A stretch of DNA of 64,000 nt, from positions 1 through 64,000 of the forward strand of contig RMBW01000066.1 of NCBI GenBank assembly GCA_004009845.1, read 5' to 3'. Shown in pieces: positions 11,716 to 23,516 of this stretch; position 1 is the stretch's first letter, and each line of letters starts with the position of its first letter. Below the pieces are notes generated by a model. That model saw only the letters and a program-made list of their open reading frames with translations, made no database searches and was not told where the DNA came from. The position numbers and the translations under genes are program-made. This DNA comes from Davidsoniella eucalypti (lineage: Eukaryota; Ascomycota; Sordariomycetes; Microascales; Ceratocystidaceae).

Positions 11716-14700
11716 CCCTTATACAACTCATTATTAATTACCAACAGGTTGGTATCTAAAACATCAAATATATCAGAAGCATTGATAACTAGCCATGTCG
11801 AGAGTCATGTATTTATATATCTATATAGCTATGATAACATGCGTCTGACGTGCCGCCCACATAGTCATATCACTGCCTTGATTGTTATATTAATGAGACA
11901 AGATATCTGTACTATCACTCGGAACAACTGACTTTTGTAAGCTAATATAGAAAGCAAATGATGGCAGATATGTGGCCGATCTGCCGCGTAAGTGGCCATG
12001 TATTGTTAAATGGCTCAAAACTATACTCTGTTTTGCCGCCTTTGGCTATATTCAAGTGGGTTTGTTTAGCTTCCCGTAGACTTTGTTTTATCACAGCTAA
12101 CAATAGTTTGACTTGTTGATGACATCCCGAAGAGCATATATGGCAACTTTAATTGTATCTTGATACACAGGCTCGTGGAATACAACTTCTATCGTCATGA
12201 TGTGCTTGGATAGTGATAGTCCTATGATACATATCCGACACTGACATATTGGACATTACTATCGGGCCTATTTTCTCTGACTGAGATGGAGTCTCGACGA
12301 GTTACGGAGTAAATATCAAAACCTTCAACAATGTAGAATTAGAGTTTGCTACTAGTAGACGCAATGTCTAAAAAGATCCCAATACCTGAAGAAAGATCTC
12401 CATTCTTTACTCTCCCCTGTCATATGCCTGACACTACGGCTTCTTCATCGCCGTGCTTGCAATGTTGATAATGTGGAGATGATCTAGTAGCCTTTTCAAC
12501 ATACTCCCTGGTATATACGGGCCCGAGTTCACTTTTAGATACTTCTAGGTGTATATGTAAAGTAATGAAAAGAAGCAAATGGCACGAATTCAGCAGTTGG
12601 GAAAATAGGATCGACTTGACGGTTTCGGGTGGCAACTAGCCGATATTTGTAGAAATGGTTCGTGTGGGACTAGATGATCCGGAGCGCACAATGTAAAACG
12701 AGGCACGGGGTACAAGATGAGGCCCGGCCCTCGAAGGCAAACGAGCAATAGACTAGAGATATGAAATGACGATAGTGGAAGGAAGTTCAAGGGCGGCTGT
12801 ATGGAGATTCACAAGATAAGAGGACTCAAGGCGTCAAGTCGATGATGGCTATTGTTATCTGTAGGATCAATCTGGACTTTACATATATGGGGAAGGGGGC
12901 AGGTGTCGCAACACGAGGGCACATGCCACACACCCGGACCGCTGAAATATTATGAGAGTATGAGAATGAGAAGATTAATGAAAAATAGTTAAGATGAAGC
13001 GAATGCATAATATACGAGAAACGTCGGCTGTGACCCAGTTCCACCACATAGTACCTTGGTGATTGGTAGTTAGTAGAAGATGGCTTCTGGCTTCTATGTT
13101 GCCGTCTGTGACCTAAACGACGAATACCCGTGTTGTTTCTCTGTATGGTCCGACAAGTCCCAATAGTTCTGTCTGTGTTGCTGATCCACGAGGACCAGCT
13201 ATGTTTGGGGGAAAACGGATCTAGAAAGAGGGGGGACAGCCCATGCCGATTGGATTATGCGCACGGATATCTTGAAGAAGATTGAGCAACTTGTCAGATG
13301 AATTGTAGACAAGAAGGATATATACCGCGAACTATGGTGTCAATGGCTTGTTTTGGACATATCACGGCACAGCTCCATGTCATGGCGGGTAGACTAGTCT
13401 TCGGCAGACGGTCAAATGAGCGGTTATAACGAAAACGGAAGCCCCGATTGTGAAACTTGGACGATATCACGGGACTTTTGATATGCCGAGACTCTCAAGC
13501 CCAAACTCTTTTTCAGCCTTTGTGTACTTTCTTATACTCTCGTATTATTGCCTATGTACTGGAGTCTTCTGTAGATACACATAAAGAAAGGACAATGGCA
13601 CAGAGAGGGAGATGAGATAGCAGCCGATGATGTTGTAGACCTAAAGATGCCTGTAACTAGGCCCGAATGTGACAGCATAGCGGCCCAAGCGGGCATTAAG
13701 CGAAAACGGCATTGGGGGTAGAGGGGGGGGGGGTGACATGGGGGCAGGCAAGCTAGAATGACAAGGTTATATAGACAGCTGGTCTGTTTATATTCTACTA
13801 GCTTGTAGTTGTGACAGGCGCAGGTGTGATATGTATTAGTATACAACTATAGTACGGGTTACGGTGACCCAATAGGGCAGAGACTTGGCAACCGATGTTT
13901 CTAACACACTGGCAGGTCGGCAAGATCTTATGCGTTCAGTTTTAGCTGTCAAGGCTTTTTTCATGGAAAAGAGAGGACACAAGACAGCTTGACTGACATA
14001 ATCACGGCTTTTCGTACGAGTTCTCTCAATTCATTGCTCCGTAGAAGCCAGCCAGCCGAATTTTAGATGATCACAATTTACTTGTAGTAACATATATTGG
14101 AAGTACTATGATACTATATATGGCTATAGAGGACCGACCGCGTCTATTACATAGTAAAAAGCCCTGTGGTTATCTTATGCGATAGGAGAATTTCATAGTT
14201 TCTCTGAATAACTAATTAACTTTATAAGTGCTAATTCTTTGCCGGTTCTACGCTAGTGCTGAGTAAATCATGCTTATACAATATTACAACCTTGGTATTC
14301 GTCTGAACGGATTAAGCCCTACAGATAACAAGTTCCAGGCCTGACATCACTTGGCGGCTTCGCTCTCAGCTTGGAGCAGACCAACTCTCTTGCCCGCAAA
14401 GCTCTTTTGGTTAAACTACGTAACGTTTTCTTCTACATGCGTAAAAACGCTTTTTCCAACTTTAGCGGGATTCTGCCGGGATTTTGCATGTCACTAGTCT
14501 CCCAGTCGGGACTAGCTTGAGCTCGAGTCTGGCGTGAGAGATCGGGATATGGAGCTAGATAAGAAGAAGAATCCAGAAAAAAGAGGGTCATTGATAGAGT
14601 CGCTCCCCATCTTGAAGTCTGGAGCTAGTGAGATACATATGTAGCAGTGCCGCTCGAGACCATCCTCATTTCTTTCTTTGGCCAGAGAGCTTTTTATAGC

Positions 14701-15426
14701 GTCTCACTTTCCTTAGCGGCGCTGCTATGGTGGAGCCTGGTCCCTGGATCATCGACACCAACCGAAACAGGGCTGGAAGCTCTTTTGCTTAGGCTGTTGT
14801 TGAGGTTGAGTTGACTTCTGTGTTCTTGTCTCGTTGGACGTGATGGAACCGTGACTAGACGCTTTGGAATACGAGGTCTAATCTCTTCGGGTACAGCAAT
14901 GTTTCCGAATATCAAAGAGAAACAAAGGACGAAGAAAAGAGGGAGGGGTTTCTCCAAGAAGATCTGAGTGACGTCTTCAGGATGACGGAGGGGGGGGGGG
15001 GTTCATAGATATCTTGTAGTCTCTGTTTGGACGGGATGTGAGACAGGTAGACGACCACACCATCTTATCGCAGATGACAGCTTCTTAGTGTTTTTAGTCT
15101 ATATGATTGCCGGCTAGGAGATAGATATGGGTGGAAGTCGGAATACTATAAGAACCGGTGACGGCAGCACTCATCGTAAATTACGGCTTCTTCTTCTCTC
15201 CACCCTCTCAAGCATCTCTTGTGCTTTCCTTTCCTTTCTCCTTCTTTAGCATTTCCTATTATTGTTGGTCTTCGGACTAGGCCTGTCTTTACTTTTTGCT
15301 CTAGTAGCATTGCATCATCTATCTCATTCATCCGTCTTCGTTCTTTTCTTCACTTATCACGTGCCCGGTCACATTTTCTGTTCTCTATCACTTCTATTAC
15401 ACAAATCTCAAGTTCTGATATTCAAG
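11716..15426. other. Gene-free stretch
   Basis: I recognise no gene in these 3.7 kb. An 87-codon minus-strand frame at 14694-14957 has a hydrophobic N-terminus but begins with TTG, not ATG, and lacks a family match. Long G runs occur at 13714-13744 and about 14990-15001. The last 250 bases are pyrimidine-rich and are probably the 5' leader of the secreted-protein gene that follows. Confidence 0.5.
13714..13744 (+). other. Possible G-quadruplex-forming G-run cluster
   Basis: Three G runs of 5, 11 and 5 bases lie within 31 bases, separated by TAGA and TGACAT. The middle run can supply two tracts, which meets the usual G3+N1-7 pattern for an intramolecular quadruplex. No gene is adjacent. Confidence 0.4.
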
Positions 15427-16888
15427 ATGGTTAACTACGTGACCACTATCATTTCCCTTCTGGCAGCTACCGCCGCTGCTGCCCCGAGCCGTCCCGTCCG
15501 TCTTCCCGTTGACGTCGACGTTCAACCTCGTGGCACTCTTGACTGCTCGCCTGGCTCTCTAGATGGTATACAGATCGACTGCTGGGCTCAACGTATGTAC
15601 ATTTGAATCTGGCTTACACTCTGGTATATCTACTAACTCTATTCATGGAATAGTCAACGTCGGCTCTTACATCGACGATTGGCTAGAGGCCAACCGCACC
15701 AATGCCAAGTGCGACAGCCTCGGCTTTGCCCAGTGCTTCTTGCAGTACAACGGCTACTCGGGCCTGACCTGCGACCTCATTACTTCTGACACGTGCACAC
15801 CGTTCAGCACCGACGATGACGACTACGACTCCCCGCAGCAGTTCTACGTTCTATGGAACATCTACGCCCTCTACCAATTCTTCAACCAGTACTCGGCTGC
15901 TCTCAGTAACGGCGCCTCCCTTGCCGGCCAGACCATTGACAAGATCGTGGCGACGGTGGCCCCGGAGGTCGAGTCTAACACCCCCTCGTCCGACCTCGTC
16001 ACCCTGCTTATCGGCACTATGAGCATTTCGACCTTCATCAGCGGTCTGGTCCCTGTCGGGGTTGGCAAGGCCGTCGATGTTATGCTTAGCGGTATCCAGG
16101 CCATGCTCATCGGTACCAAGAACTTCCGCAGCACGCTCGAGTCGACCGACCAGACCGCCAATGAGCGCTTCGTGCAGCTGGGCGACATTGGCAGCAGCCT
16201 GGCCAGCCTTGTCGAGCAGTACCAGGCCAGTCTGTTGGCTGCCGTCCAGGATGTGCAGGGCAACAGCACTGCTTTCAAGATCGCCACTGCCAACGGCGCC
16301 TTCTCTCAGCGTGTAACCACTTCGTTGACCGCCCAGTCTTCTGAGATGTTCAAGCAGCTGCGTCTCTACGTGCTATCACAGGCCCTTAAAACCACCGGTG
16401 TTGTTGCTGCCCGTTCTACAGGCGTCAATATCCTCGACTTTGCTAAGCTCACTGATGCCGTCCAGTGCCCATCGCTGACATCGGCCGGCAACTGCTACCA
16501 GTGGTGGTATGACGAGGAGACCAACAGCACTTACGCCCTACACAACCCCAACGACTGGGGCAACACCCAAATCAACCTGACCAACGCCATCGTCGACAAC
16601 GGCTGGGCTAACCAGACTGATATCTTCAAGGTCGAGGACTGTGCCGGCAAGAACGTGACCTTTAGTGACACTACTGCTTCTCCCGTTTGCATCACCAACC
16701 ACAACTACTGCGAGTGGAACTACACTATCGGTGAACACGACGCTTACCCTCTTGAGCAGTGGACCAACTGTGACAACGATGAAGACTGGGGCGCTAAGTG
16801 CAGCTCTTGGACCAACGGCATTCAGGTGCCCGAGTCCTACCTTGGGCCCTATCTGCTGACTGATGGCGCGTGGTGCAAGGACCTGTAA
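15427..16888 (+). CDS. Secreted Cys-rich protein of unknown function (466 aa)
   Basis: The exons are 15427-15592 and 15654-16888. The 61-base intron (GTATGT donor, ACTAAC branch, TAG acceptor) restores the frame as QLNVGSY. The chosen ATG gives a clear signal peptide (VTTIISLLAATAAAAPS). The mature protein has 14 cysteines, clustered in the first 100 residues (LDCSPG, IDCWAQ, KCDSLGFAQCF, LTCDL, DTCTPF) and in the last 150 (VQCPS, GNCYQWW, EDCAGKN, NYCEWN, TNCDND, AKCSSW, AWCKDL). A cysteine-poor middle is predicted to be helical and carries a hydrophobic stretch (LLIGTMSISTFISGLVPVGV). Seven or so N-glycosylation sequons (NRT, NST, NLT, NQT, NVT, NYT) agree with secretion. Codon use is GC-rich in the third position and unlike the flanking DNA, which supports a real, well-expressed gene. 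It recalls a class of large fungal secreted proteins known only as DUFs, but I cannot name the family and assign no activity. Confidence 0.85.
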
Positions 16889-18172
16889 AGGTGCCAACTG
16901 TAATACCACTAGCCACCGCCTATAACCCAAGAGTTTGCGCCACAGACTTTGTACTTGTAATCGGTCTGGATCTGCTGCGTTGTATTGTCGTTTTCTCCAT
17001 TGGTCTTTTTGCCGCTGGCTGGTTCCTGCGCAAGACACCACATCATCACATGTACTGGTATACAACATATTTAGATATATATTGAGTACTGCTGCTGCTT
17101 GCGGCTCGCTTTGCCTTTATTAACACTAAATCTACATGGTGTCATTGTTAACTTATCACATGTAATGCTCCAACCTGGTTCTAACCGACCTATGAAATAT
17201 TCTTGGTGAATGCCTTCCTTGGAATCAGCAGTACTCGAGCCCTTCCTTATGCTAGCTCATATGACTCGGAACATTGATACCGAACGCATCTAGACATGAT
17301 CGTGATAATGACGACTGAAACAGCAGGTGCCAAACACAAAGGTCTCCCTTTCAGTAATACAAAAAGACATGTAAATGAGTCTTGGTATTTTCTCGTACAT
17401 TCTTGAGTCTTATACCTTTTTCTTTCTTATCACTCCTCGCTTAGAAACAAAAAGTCTCTTCTTCTTCTCACTGGATTTTTCGTTTCTTTGATGGCTCGGC
17501 TATCTAAGAACCTAGAGCATTAGTCTTGTAGCTGCTTCATTTACAAGAGTAAACGTTTAATTTGTTCCCTATCAGTATAACTACTTGTGCCTAACAGCAA
17601 GACTTTGTTCTGCGTCCTAATCATACGTTACGTAAACCTGTAAGTTTGAACAACTGTCGTTGAGTAAGGAAAGAATCTCAATCTCCTTACTTATAAATCA
17701 ACTGTTTATTGTATAATGCCGAACTGCTGGCATTCCTAAGCTACTAACAGGACTAACAACAAAACTGAAGGGTTCTTATATCGGTCAATGCTAGCAAGGG
17801 ATAGAAAGACTAAAGGTATAACATAATTTAGCTCCGGCTTCCCTTTTCAATGCCGAGGGGGTCTCAGTCGAAGACAGACTCACTTTTACTTCCCGCTAAC
17901 CCATAAGTTCCAATGGTACGGGAAAGAAGCACGATGCACAACGCCTTTGGCCGATGGAATGCGTTGCCCGGAGCAGAATAGTAGGCTTGGAAACGAGATG
18001 TATGTTTTGATAAGATAGAAATATAGTATAAAACCTAGCTGTAGGCTCTCTCAATTTGAAGATCTGCCTCAATGACCTACACATTCATCCATCATTCATA
18101 CATTCTAGTTCTTCTCTTCTTCTCTCGCCACTTATCCTCACGTTTCAAGCACTTGGTAGTGCCAACATTATC
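16889..18172. other. Intergenic region between two secreted-protein genes
   Basis: This holds the 3' flank of the upstream gene and the promoter of the His/Gly-rich gene. No further coding region is recognised. The final 100 bases are pyrimidine-rich leader. Confidence 0.55.
18027..18033 (+). promoter_or_regulatory. TATA box candidate
   Basis: TATAAAA lies about 145 bases before the ATG of the His/Gly-rich secreted-protein gene and is followed by a CT-rich leader. It is called from sequence and spacing only. Confidence 0.45.
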
Positions 18173-19057
18173 ATGTATCCTTTAGTTGTCCATTTAAATC
18201 TCGCTCTTGGTCTGGCCGCTGGCGTCCAGGCTGGAGTTCTCTCCCGTGACAAGATCGGGACTACCACTGAAGACAGGATAGGTCATCACTCTGGCCCTCC
18301 GCAATGGGGCAACGGAACCAACAACGGCACTGACCACGGCCATGGCCACGGAGGAGGTCACGGCCATGGTCACGGAGGAGGTCACGGCCATGGAGGCGGT
18401 CATTGGCGTCGTGACGAAGGCGACAATGCCGGCTTGCTTATTGGTAGACCTCTTCTGATCACGCCAGAAGAGCCTTCTGATACCTTTAGCTACAACGCAG
18501 AGCCTGTCAAAGCGTCGATCCCAGCAAACGGCGCCATCGTGGTCAAGAACGACGGCGGTATACTCATCGTCGAGCCGCCTACTAGCGTCGTCACTATCAC
18601 TGTGACACCCACAGCAACCGGCTCCTTTGATCCAACTGCCACGCCATACCTACCCGGTGGCGTTGATCCCGTCGTCCCCGGCGGTGAATTTGATGGCATA
18701 TCGGACTGCCTGAAATACCTCCTCGGCTTTATCTCGGACGGCGACCAAAGCTCCTGCACTGAAAAGTTCAAGCGCGCCATCGAGACGCACGAGAAGGCCA
18801 AAGTTGCTAGACGCTGGGGTGGAGGTGGCGGTTGGGGCCATGGAGGCGGTCATCATGGAGGCGGTCATCACGGAGGTGGCTGGGGCCATGGTGGAGGCTC
18901 TCATTGGAACATCACAGCGACACCATCCGGTAAGCCTGGTCCTACGGCTACCCCCGCTCCGGGCAACCCTTGGGGTAATGGCGGTGGCTGGTCCGGCGGC
19001 TGGGGGCACGGAGGCGGCGGTTTTGGTGGCCGTCCTCGAGATGCTGATGCCAACTGA
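18173..19057 (+). CDS. Secreted histidine/glycine-rich protein (294 aa)
   Basis: This is a single-exon gene. The start at 18173 gives a signal peptide (MYPLVVHLNLALGLAAGVQA); upstream in-frame codons belong to a CT-rich leader. Two His/Gly-rich blocks frame the protein. One, at residues about 55-80, is made of GHGHGGG units; the other, from about 225, has HHGGGHHGGGWGHGGG units and later GGGWSGGWGHGGGGFGG. Between them lies an ordinary segment with Thr/Pro-rich stretches and the only two mature cysteines (SDCLKYLLGF...SSCTEKF), likely one disulfide. Several NNGT/NIT sequons are present. His-Gly repeats of this type bind Cu/Ni/Zn in other proteins; a wall or metal-binding surface protein is an inference. 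I recognise no catalytic domain or GPI signal. Confidence 0.8.
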   Translation: MYPLVVHLNLALGLAAGVQAGVLSRDKIGTTTEDRIGHHSGPPQWGNGTNNGTDHGHGHGGGHGHGHGGGHGHGGGHWRRDEGDNAGLLIGRPLLITPEEPSDTFSYNAEPVKASIPANGAIVVKNDGGILIVEPPTSVVTITVTPTATGSFDPTATPYLPGGVDPVVPGGEFDGISDCLKYLLGFISDGDQSSCTEKFKRAIETHEKAKVARRWGGGGGWGHGGGHHGGGHHGGGWGHGGGSHWNITATPSGKPGPTATPAPGNPWGNGGGWSGGWGHGGGGFGGRPRDADAN

Positions 19058-20038
19058 ATGATTTCCATTTGGCAATGTGAGCTTCTTTGTTATTTAGTCT
19101 CTAGTCAGACCATGTTCTCTTTGTGTTCACATCTGTGATGTGTTATGCTATTTTTTGTCACCATTCATTTCATTTGTTTTCTTAAATACAGACACACTCT
19201 TCTTGCAAATCTAAGATGAGTACATGCGACTGAATGTACTGGCTTTTCCGCTCATTTTATATGCCATAGGCCATTTAGACTTGAATTTATTTATACACTT
19301 GTATCGTTCTAAGCAATGCTATATCTACTCATATTATCTGTGCTACTAGCCCATTTGCGGTAACTACGCTCTGGGAATGTGTACTACTTGCGATTTTTAG
19401 TTTCATGGTGAGTTCCGTTGTCCTACTTTCCTGTTTTCTCGAGTCTTCTTTCCTTTTTTTTTGTAGGTGAAATCGGGCGTTTGGTCAGCCATTCGTCGAC
19501 GTAGTTACTGCATATGGTCAGAAAATACTTTCCTGAAGCGCACATATTTTGCTGATATTGCATCGTTGTAGGAATGCATAGGATTCACCTATTTGGGTGT
19601 GCTTTCCGTTCTTGTGTTTCTATTTGTGTGGCTCTCGAAAGCCAAAGCTTTGTATTAATACTGCAGAAATATTGTTTGGTTAATTACAAGTTAGTTTTCG
19701 GTGTTCTGAGCGACTACGGATATAGAAATACTCGTATCGAGAGTCTGGTTAGAGGATGAGGATACTTTGTTGTTTTTGTGTGTTGAGTCTGCTAAAAATA
19801 AGGGCAGCAAGAGGAAGGGGAGAGGGAAGAGAGATTTCCTTGTAGTGGCTACTACGTACGACGATTCCTTTGTTTTGTTTTGTTTTGCCTTTTTCCGCGC
19901 GTATCTGCGTTCAGGAGGCTTTGGTTCAGTGGAAAAACTCGGGACCAGTACTTTGTTATCGAGGGTTATCAGTGCGCAAGATAGCGTAGACTCTGGGCTT
20001 TTCCAAGGGGGGGCTGCTGGGCTCCGAAGCACCGATCA
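19058..20038. other. Intergenic region
   Basis: This is 3' flank of the His/Gly-rich gene and distal upstream DNA of the dioxygenase gene. Open frames near 19700-20200 exist on both strands but have no recognisable domain. Confidence 0.5.
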
Positions 20039-20064
20039 AGTGGCCGGAAAGAATTCCGGCCACT
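20039..20064. promoter_or_regulatory. Upstream palindrome, GGCCGGAA-type (distal copy)
   Basis: An inverted repeat with 11-base arms AGTGGCCGGAA / TTCCGGCCACT lies about 1.03 kb before the dioxygenase ATG. It contains CGG and CCG half-sites 8 bases apart (CGG-N8-CCG), the kind of inverted triplet that Zn2Cys6 activators bind. The same core recurs at 20822-20840. Function is inferred, not shown. Confidence 0.45.
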
Positions 20065-20821
20065 GGCCCCACACTCGCCGGGCTTTCTCTATCGCCAACA
20101 GAAAATCCAGTCTCCAAAGGCCGGGAATCGTCGGTGGAGAAAATAATGAGGCGCACGCACTAGGTGTCTTTTTTCTCTTTTTTTTTTCTACCTCTTTCTT
20201 TGATCTTCCTTGACTCCGAACTTAGGAATCCGAGAAGGAATTTCCATGGGCACCAAATCACACGACAACGCTTAGCATTGCTTATCTTTGGATTTGTCGT
20301 GTTTGTCGGCCCGTATCTGATTGGCCTACGTGTACAGTTTCGTGGTGTCAATGTTTACACCAGCAATGTTTATTTCTTGGTTCTCCTAAGCGGTCAGCTG
20401 CACTCTGCACGATAACCCTCGGGCCAGATAATTGTAGATAAAGAGTCCGCGGGCAAAGGGTCAGTCGACGAAAGTAGGGTTATATGACACTGCGAAAAGG
20501 CAAGACCAGTATTGCACTCATAGTAGATAGATGTCGACTGTAATGCCATATAGATATGTTGGTTGCTGTTGCATTAGTTGTATGCGATGAGTATCGCCTT
20601 TGCAGTGTTGGTATCGTGAAATACTGGTGATGCTTCACTTCAGCTTCGTGTCTTCCCGAGGCTTTTGAGCATGGCTGCGCCGGCAAATCTTGCGCTGGTT
20701 CTTATGACACCTTCTTATCAACAGGCAAGGTTCGAGCGAGCTCGGCTGACCCGGTCGTATCTTTGCCCGCGAAGCCACGAAAAAAACTCTTAGAAATACA
20801 ATCTGCACCCCCCTCACCAGA

Positions 20822-20840
20822 GGCCGGAATCGTTCCGGCC
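20822..20840. promoter_or_regulatory. Upstream palindrome, GGCCGGAA-type (proximal copy)
   Basis: This is a perfect inverted repeat, GGCCGGAA-TCG-TTCCGGCC, about 260 bases before the dioxygenase ATG and 6 bases upstream of a TATA-like run. Its half-sites read CGG-N7-CCG. Sharing the core with the copy at 20039-20064 makes a transcription-factor operator plausible. Confidence 0.5.
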
Positions 20841-20846
20841 ACGGGA

Positions 20847-20854
20847 TATATTAA
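20847..20854 (+). promoter_or_regulatory. TATA-like element of the dioxygenase gene
   Basis: TATATTAA lies about 245 bases upstream of the ATG, directly after the proximal palindrome and before a CT-rich leader. Confidence 0.4.
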
Positions 20855-21098
20855 CGGCCGCGAGGTCGCGTTCAGGACTTTTCAAATCTCTCTCCTGTTC
20901 ACTCTCAACTCACAGCTTCCAGTATTTCTGCGATACCAATAGCTCCCCTTTACCTCTTTCCCTGCCTTTTCGAGACTTTGCTTTGTGCTTCGTCTTAGTA
21001 TCGTCACTTACACCAGAAAGCTCATATATCCCAGACCCTAACCCTAGACACTCACCTTACCCCTTTCATCTTTCTCCCTCTTCCTCCACGTATTCATC

Positions 21099-22655
21099 AT
21101 GGGCATTTTCGAGGATACTCCTGCGGTTGATGCTGCCTTTGAGGTGCTCACCGATGCTCGTCCGGACGACCGGTCGCTGCCTGCCTTCATGGTGTCGACG
21201 ACTCGTGGTTTTCTACCCCGTATGAACCCGATTGTCGAGCTGCCAGCTGAGTTTGCGGCGCTGGAGAAGATTCTGCAGGACATGCCGGTCAAGAAGCTTG
21301 ATGGCACCCCTGGCCTGCTGGCTACTAGCTCGCTCGGCGATGCTGTCAAGGACTTCCCTGACCTGACGGACAAGATCGAGCTGTACAAGGAAGACGTCCC
21401 TATGATGAATGCGCTGTATCGCGACTACTCGTTCCTGGCGTCGGCGTACTTGCTGGAGCCCTGTCATGAGCGCTTTGTTCGTGGTGAGGGCTATGGTCTG
21501 GCAAGAGATGTTCTGCCTCGCCAGATCTCGATGCCCATCAAGCGTTGTGCCGACTTGTAAGTCCACCCTAAGTTACACCACATATAAAGTAGTGATTATT
21601 AAGCTAACCCTAATCACAGGTCTGGGTTTATGCCATGGATGGAGTATGCCGGCTCTTATGCCCTGTTCAACTACCGCCTGGAGGATCCCAAGGCTGGCAT
21701 GGACTATGATAACCTGCGCCTAATCCGGGCCTTTGAGCACGGTCTGGACCCAAAGTCGTCGGAAGCCGGCTTTGTGCTCGTCCATGTCGAGATGGTCAAG
21801 AACTCTGGCCCTCTCGTGGCGTCGACCATGGCGTCTCTGGATGCGCTTAAGAAGTCGGATCACGAGTCTGAGCTAGCCAAGCGCATGGAGTTCAACAGCG
21901 GCATGGCCGGCATGGTGGCGGCTCTTAGCAAGATCAACGCTGTTATGGAGCTCATGTGGCAGAAGTCTCTGCCTAGACAGTACACTAGCTTCCGCACTTT
22001 CATCTTCGGCATCACGTCGCAGAGCATGTTCCCGAACGGCGTTGTGTACGAGGGCGTCAACGATGGCAAGCCAATGGCCTTCCGCGGCGAAAGTGGTGCC
22101 AACGACTCCATGGTACCACTGCTGGACAACTTCCTGCAGCTGCCGCTGCCCGAGACCCCGCTGACGGAGATTCTCAAGGACTTCCGCAAGTACCGGCCCA
22201 GCAACCACCGCGGCTTCCTTCAATGGGTGCGTGGTGAGTCGCAGGCACTGGCTCTACGCGAGTATGCTCTGCAGTACTCCAAGGTGTCCGCTGAAGATGC
22301 TACGTCTGCTGAGGCAGCGGCTGTACGCGAGTCTCGTACGCTCTGGCTCCAGCTGCTTGATCAGGTGCGCGATTTCCGCTGGCGCCATTGGTGCTTTGCG
22401 CGCGAATATATCCTGAAGCAGACTTCACACCCAACGGCTACGGGCGGCTCGCCGATTGTCACGTGGCTACCCAACCAGCTGCAGGCTGTCATGGACGAGA
22501 TGGAGGCTGTCTATGTGGCGGTCCACGGTGCCGAGGGCCCATGGGCACTGGGCGAGAAGGCGACTGATATCATGGACAAGGTGGTGCGACAGAACGATAC
22601 GCTGAAGAAGGAGGTTGCCAAGTTCTGTGCCGAGCGCGGTGTGGCCAAAGAGTAA
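21099..22655 (+). CDS. Indoleamine 2,3-dioxygenase
   Basis: The exons are 21099-21556 and 21620-22655. The 63-base intron (GTAAGT donor, GCTAACC branch, CAG acceptor) joins at Leu153, giving 497 aa. Indoleamine dioxygenases are cytosolic heme enzymes that open the indole ring of L-tryptophan to N-formylkynurenine, the first step of the kynurenine route to NAD. Family landmarks are MPWMEYAGSYALFNYRLEDP at the start of the heme domain, SFRTFIFGITSQSMFPNG at about 276-293, FRGESGANDSMVP, the ...YRPSNHRGFLQW block at about 350, and FRWRHWCFAREYI, where His409 is the expected proximal heme ligand. The protein is somewhat longer than mammalian IDO, as is usual in fungi. The start was chosen because the ATG follows a long CT-rich leader and begins an Asp/Pro-rich N-terminus like other fungal members. 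Fungi often carry several IDO paralogues; which class this is cannot be told here. Two palindromes upstream may be operators. Confidence 0.93.
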
Positions 22656-23516
22656 GCCTAGTAGTTGCTATAGGCGGAAATAAAACATACAATGTGTAGT
22701 CTTAGTTGAAGTATAAGTGTATAAGTGAATATAAGATATAGTTGATCGTTGAGTATATAAAGTTCAGCCGATTGTAGTTATATATGTAACCAAACCACGC
22801 ATAAATATGGGACACTAGTCTTTTTTCTCAACCATTAATTCCGCTGAAAAGCGGACTCGATCCCTAAATTGAACGGGTAATAACCCAAAGGCTTTCTTAG
22901 TGCAACCAAGCCTGTTTGTTTTTGGTCTCTTTTTGATCAGGCTAAGCGAAATAGAACTAGTCGCCATATTTGAAATCCAACGTCGGAGACTTTTTTTCCT
23001 GTGATTTGCTTTCAATTTTCAAGAACAACTCATATTTTGGCCCATGCAAGATACGCCACCTACAATGACATGATTTCTTAGGTTTTATTCTAGTAACGCT
23101 AGATTGAGGTGAGATTAGCCCGATGGCCATGCTAGAAGCAATCTTATAGCAAAGCAAGTACGCTCAAAAGTACGAAGCTAAGCACGTATATGGCATATTA
23201 TAGAGTTACAGTCTATGGTCATCCAGATATGTATGTCAGCCGAAGCGAACAAAGAGAGATCAGACTAACTCCATTCACTTGCGCATTTTGTACATATGTT
23301 CGTACTTGTTGTTTTGTGTGTCTCCATCCCACTGTGCCATATTTGGTTTCCTTGTCGTCTCTTTGTCGATTTGAAGCGAGGGGGGAAAAGATGACTATCT
23401 TTTATTTTTTCCTTCCAACACACCAATATCCTTGGTGGCCGTTATTTTTTCCTTTTTTTCTTTCGTTTTCTCTTGGCCAGATCTTTGGGCTTTCTGAGCT
23501 CTAGTCTCACGCCGCC
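22656..23516. other. Intergenic region
   Basis: No gene is recognised. The last 250 bases before the next ATG are T/C-rich leader sequence. Confidence 0.55.

Noticed and set aside
14694..14957. 87-codon minus-strand frame with a hydrophobic, signal-like N-terminus
   Set aside because: It starts with TTG, has no upstream ATG that I can join, and matches no family.
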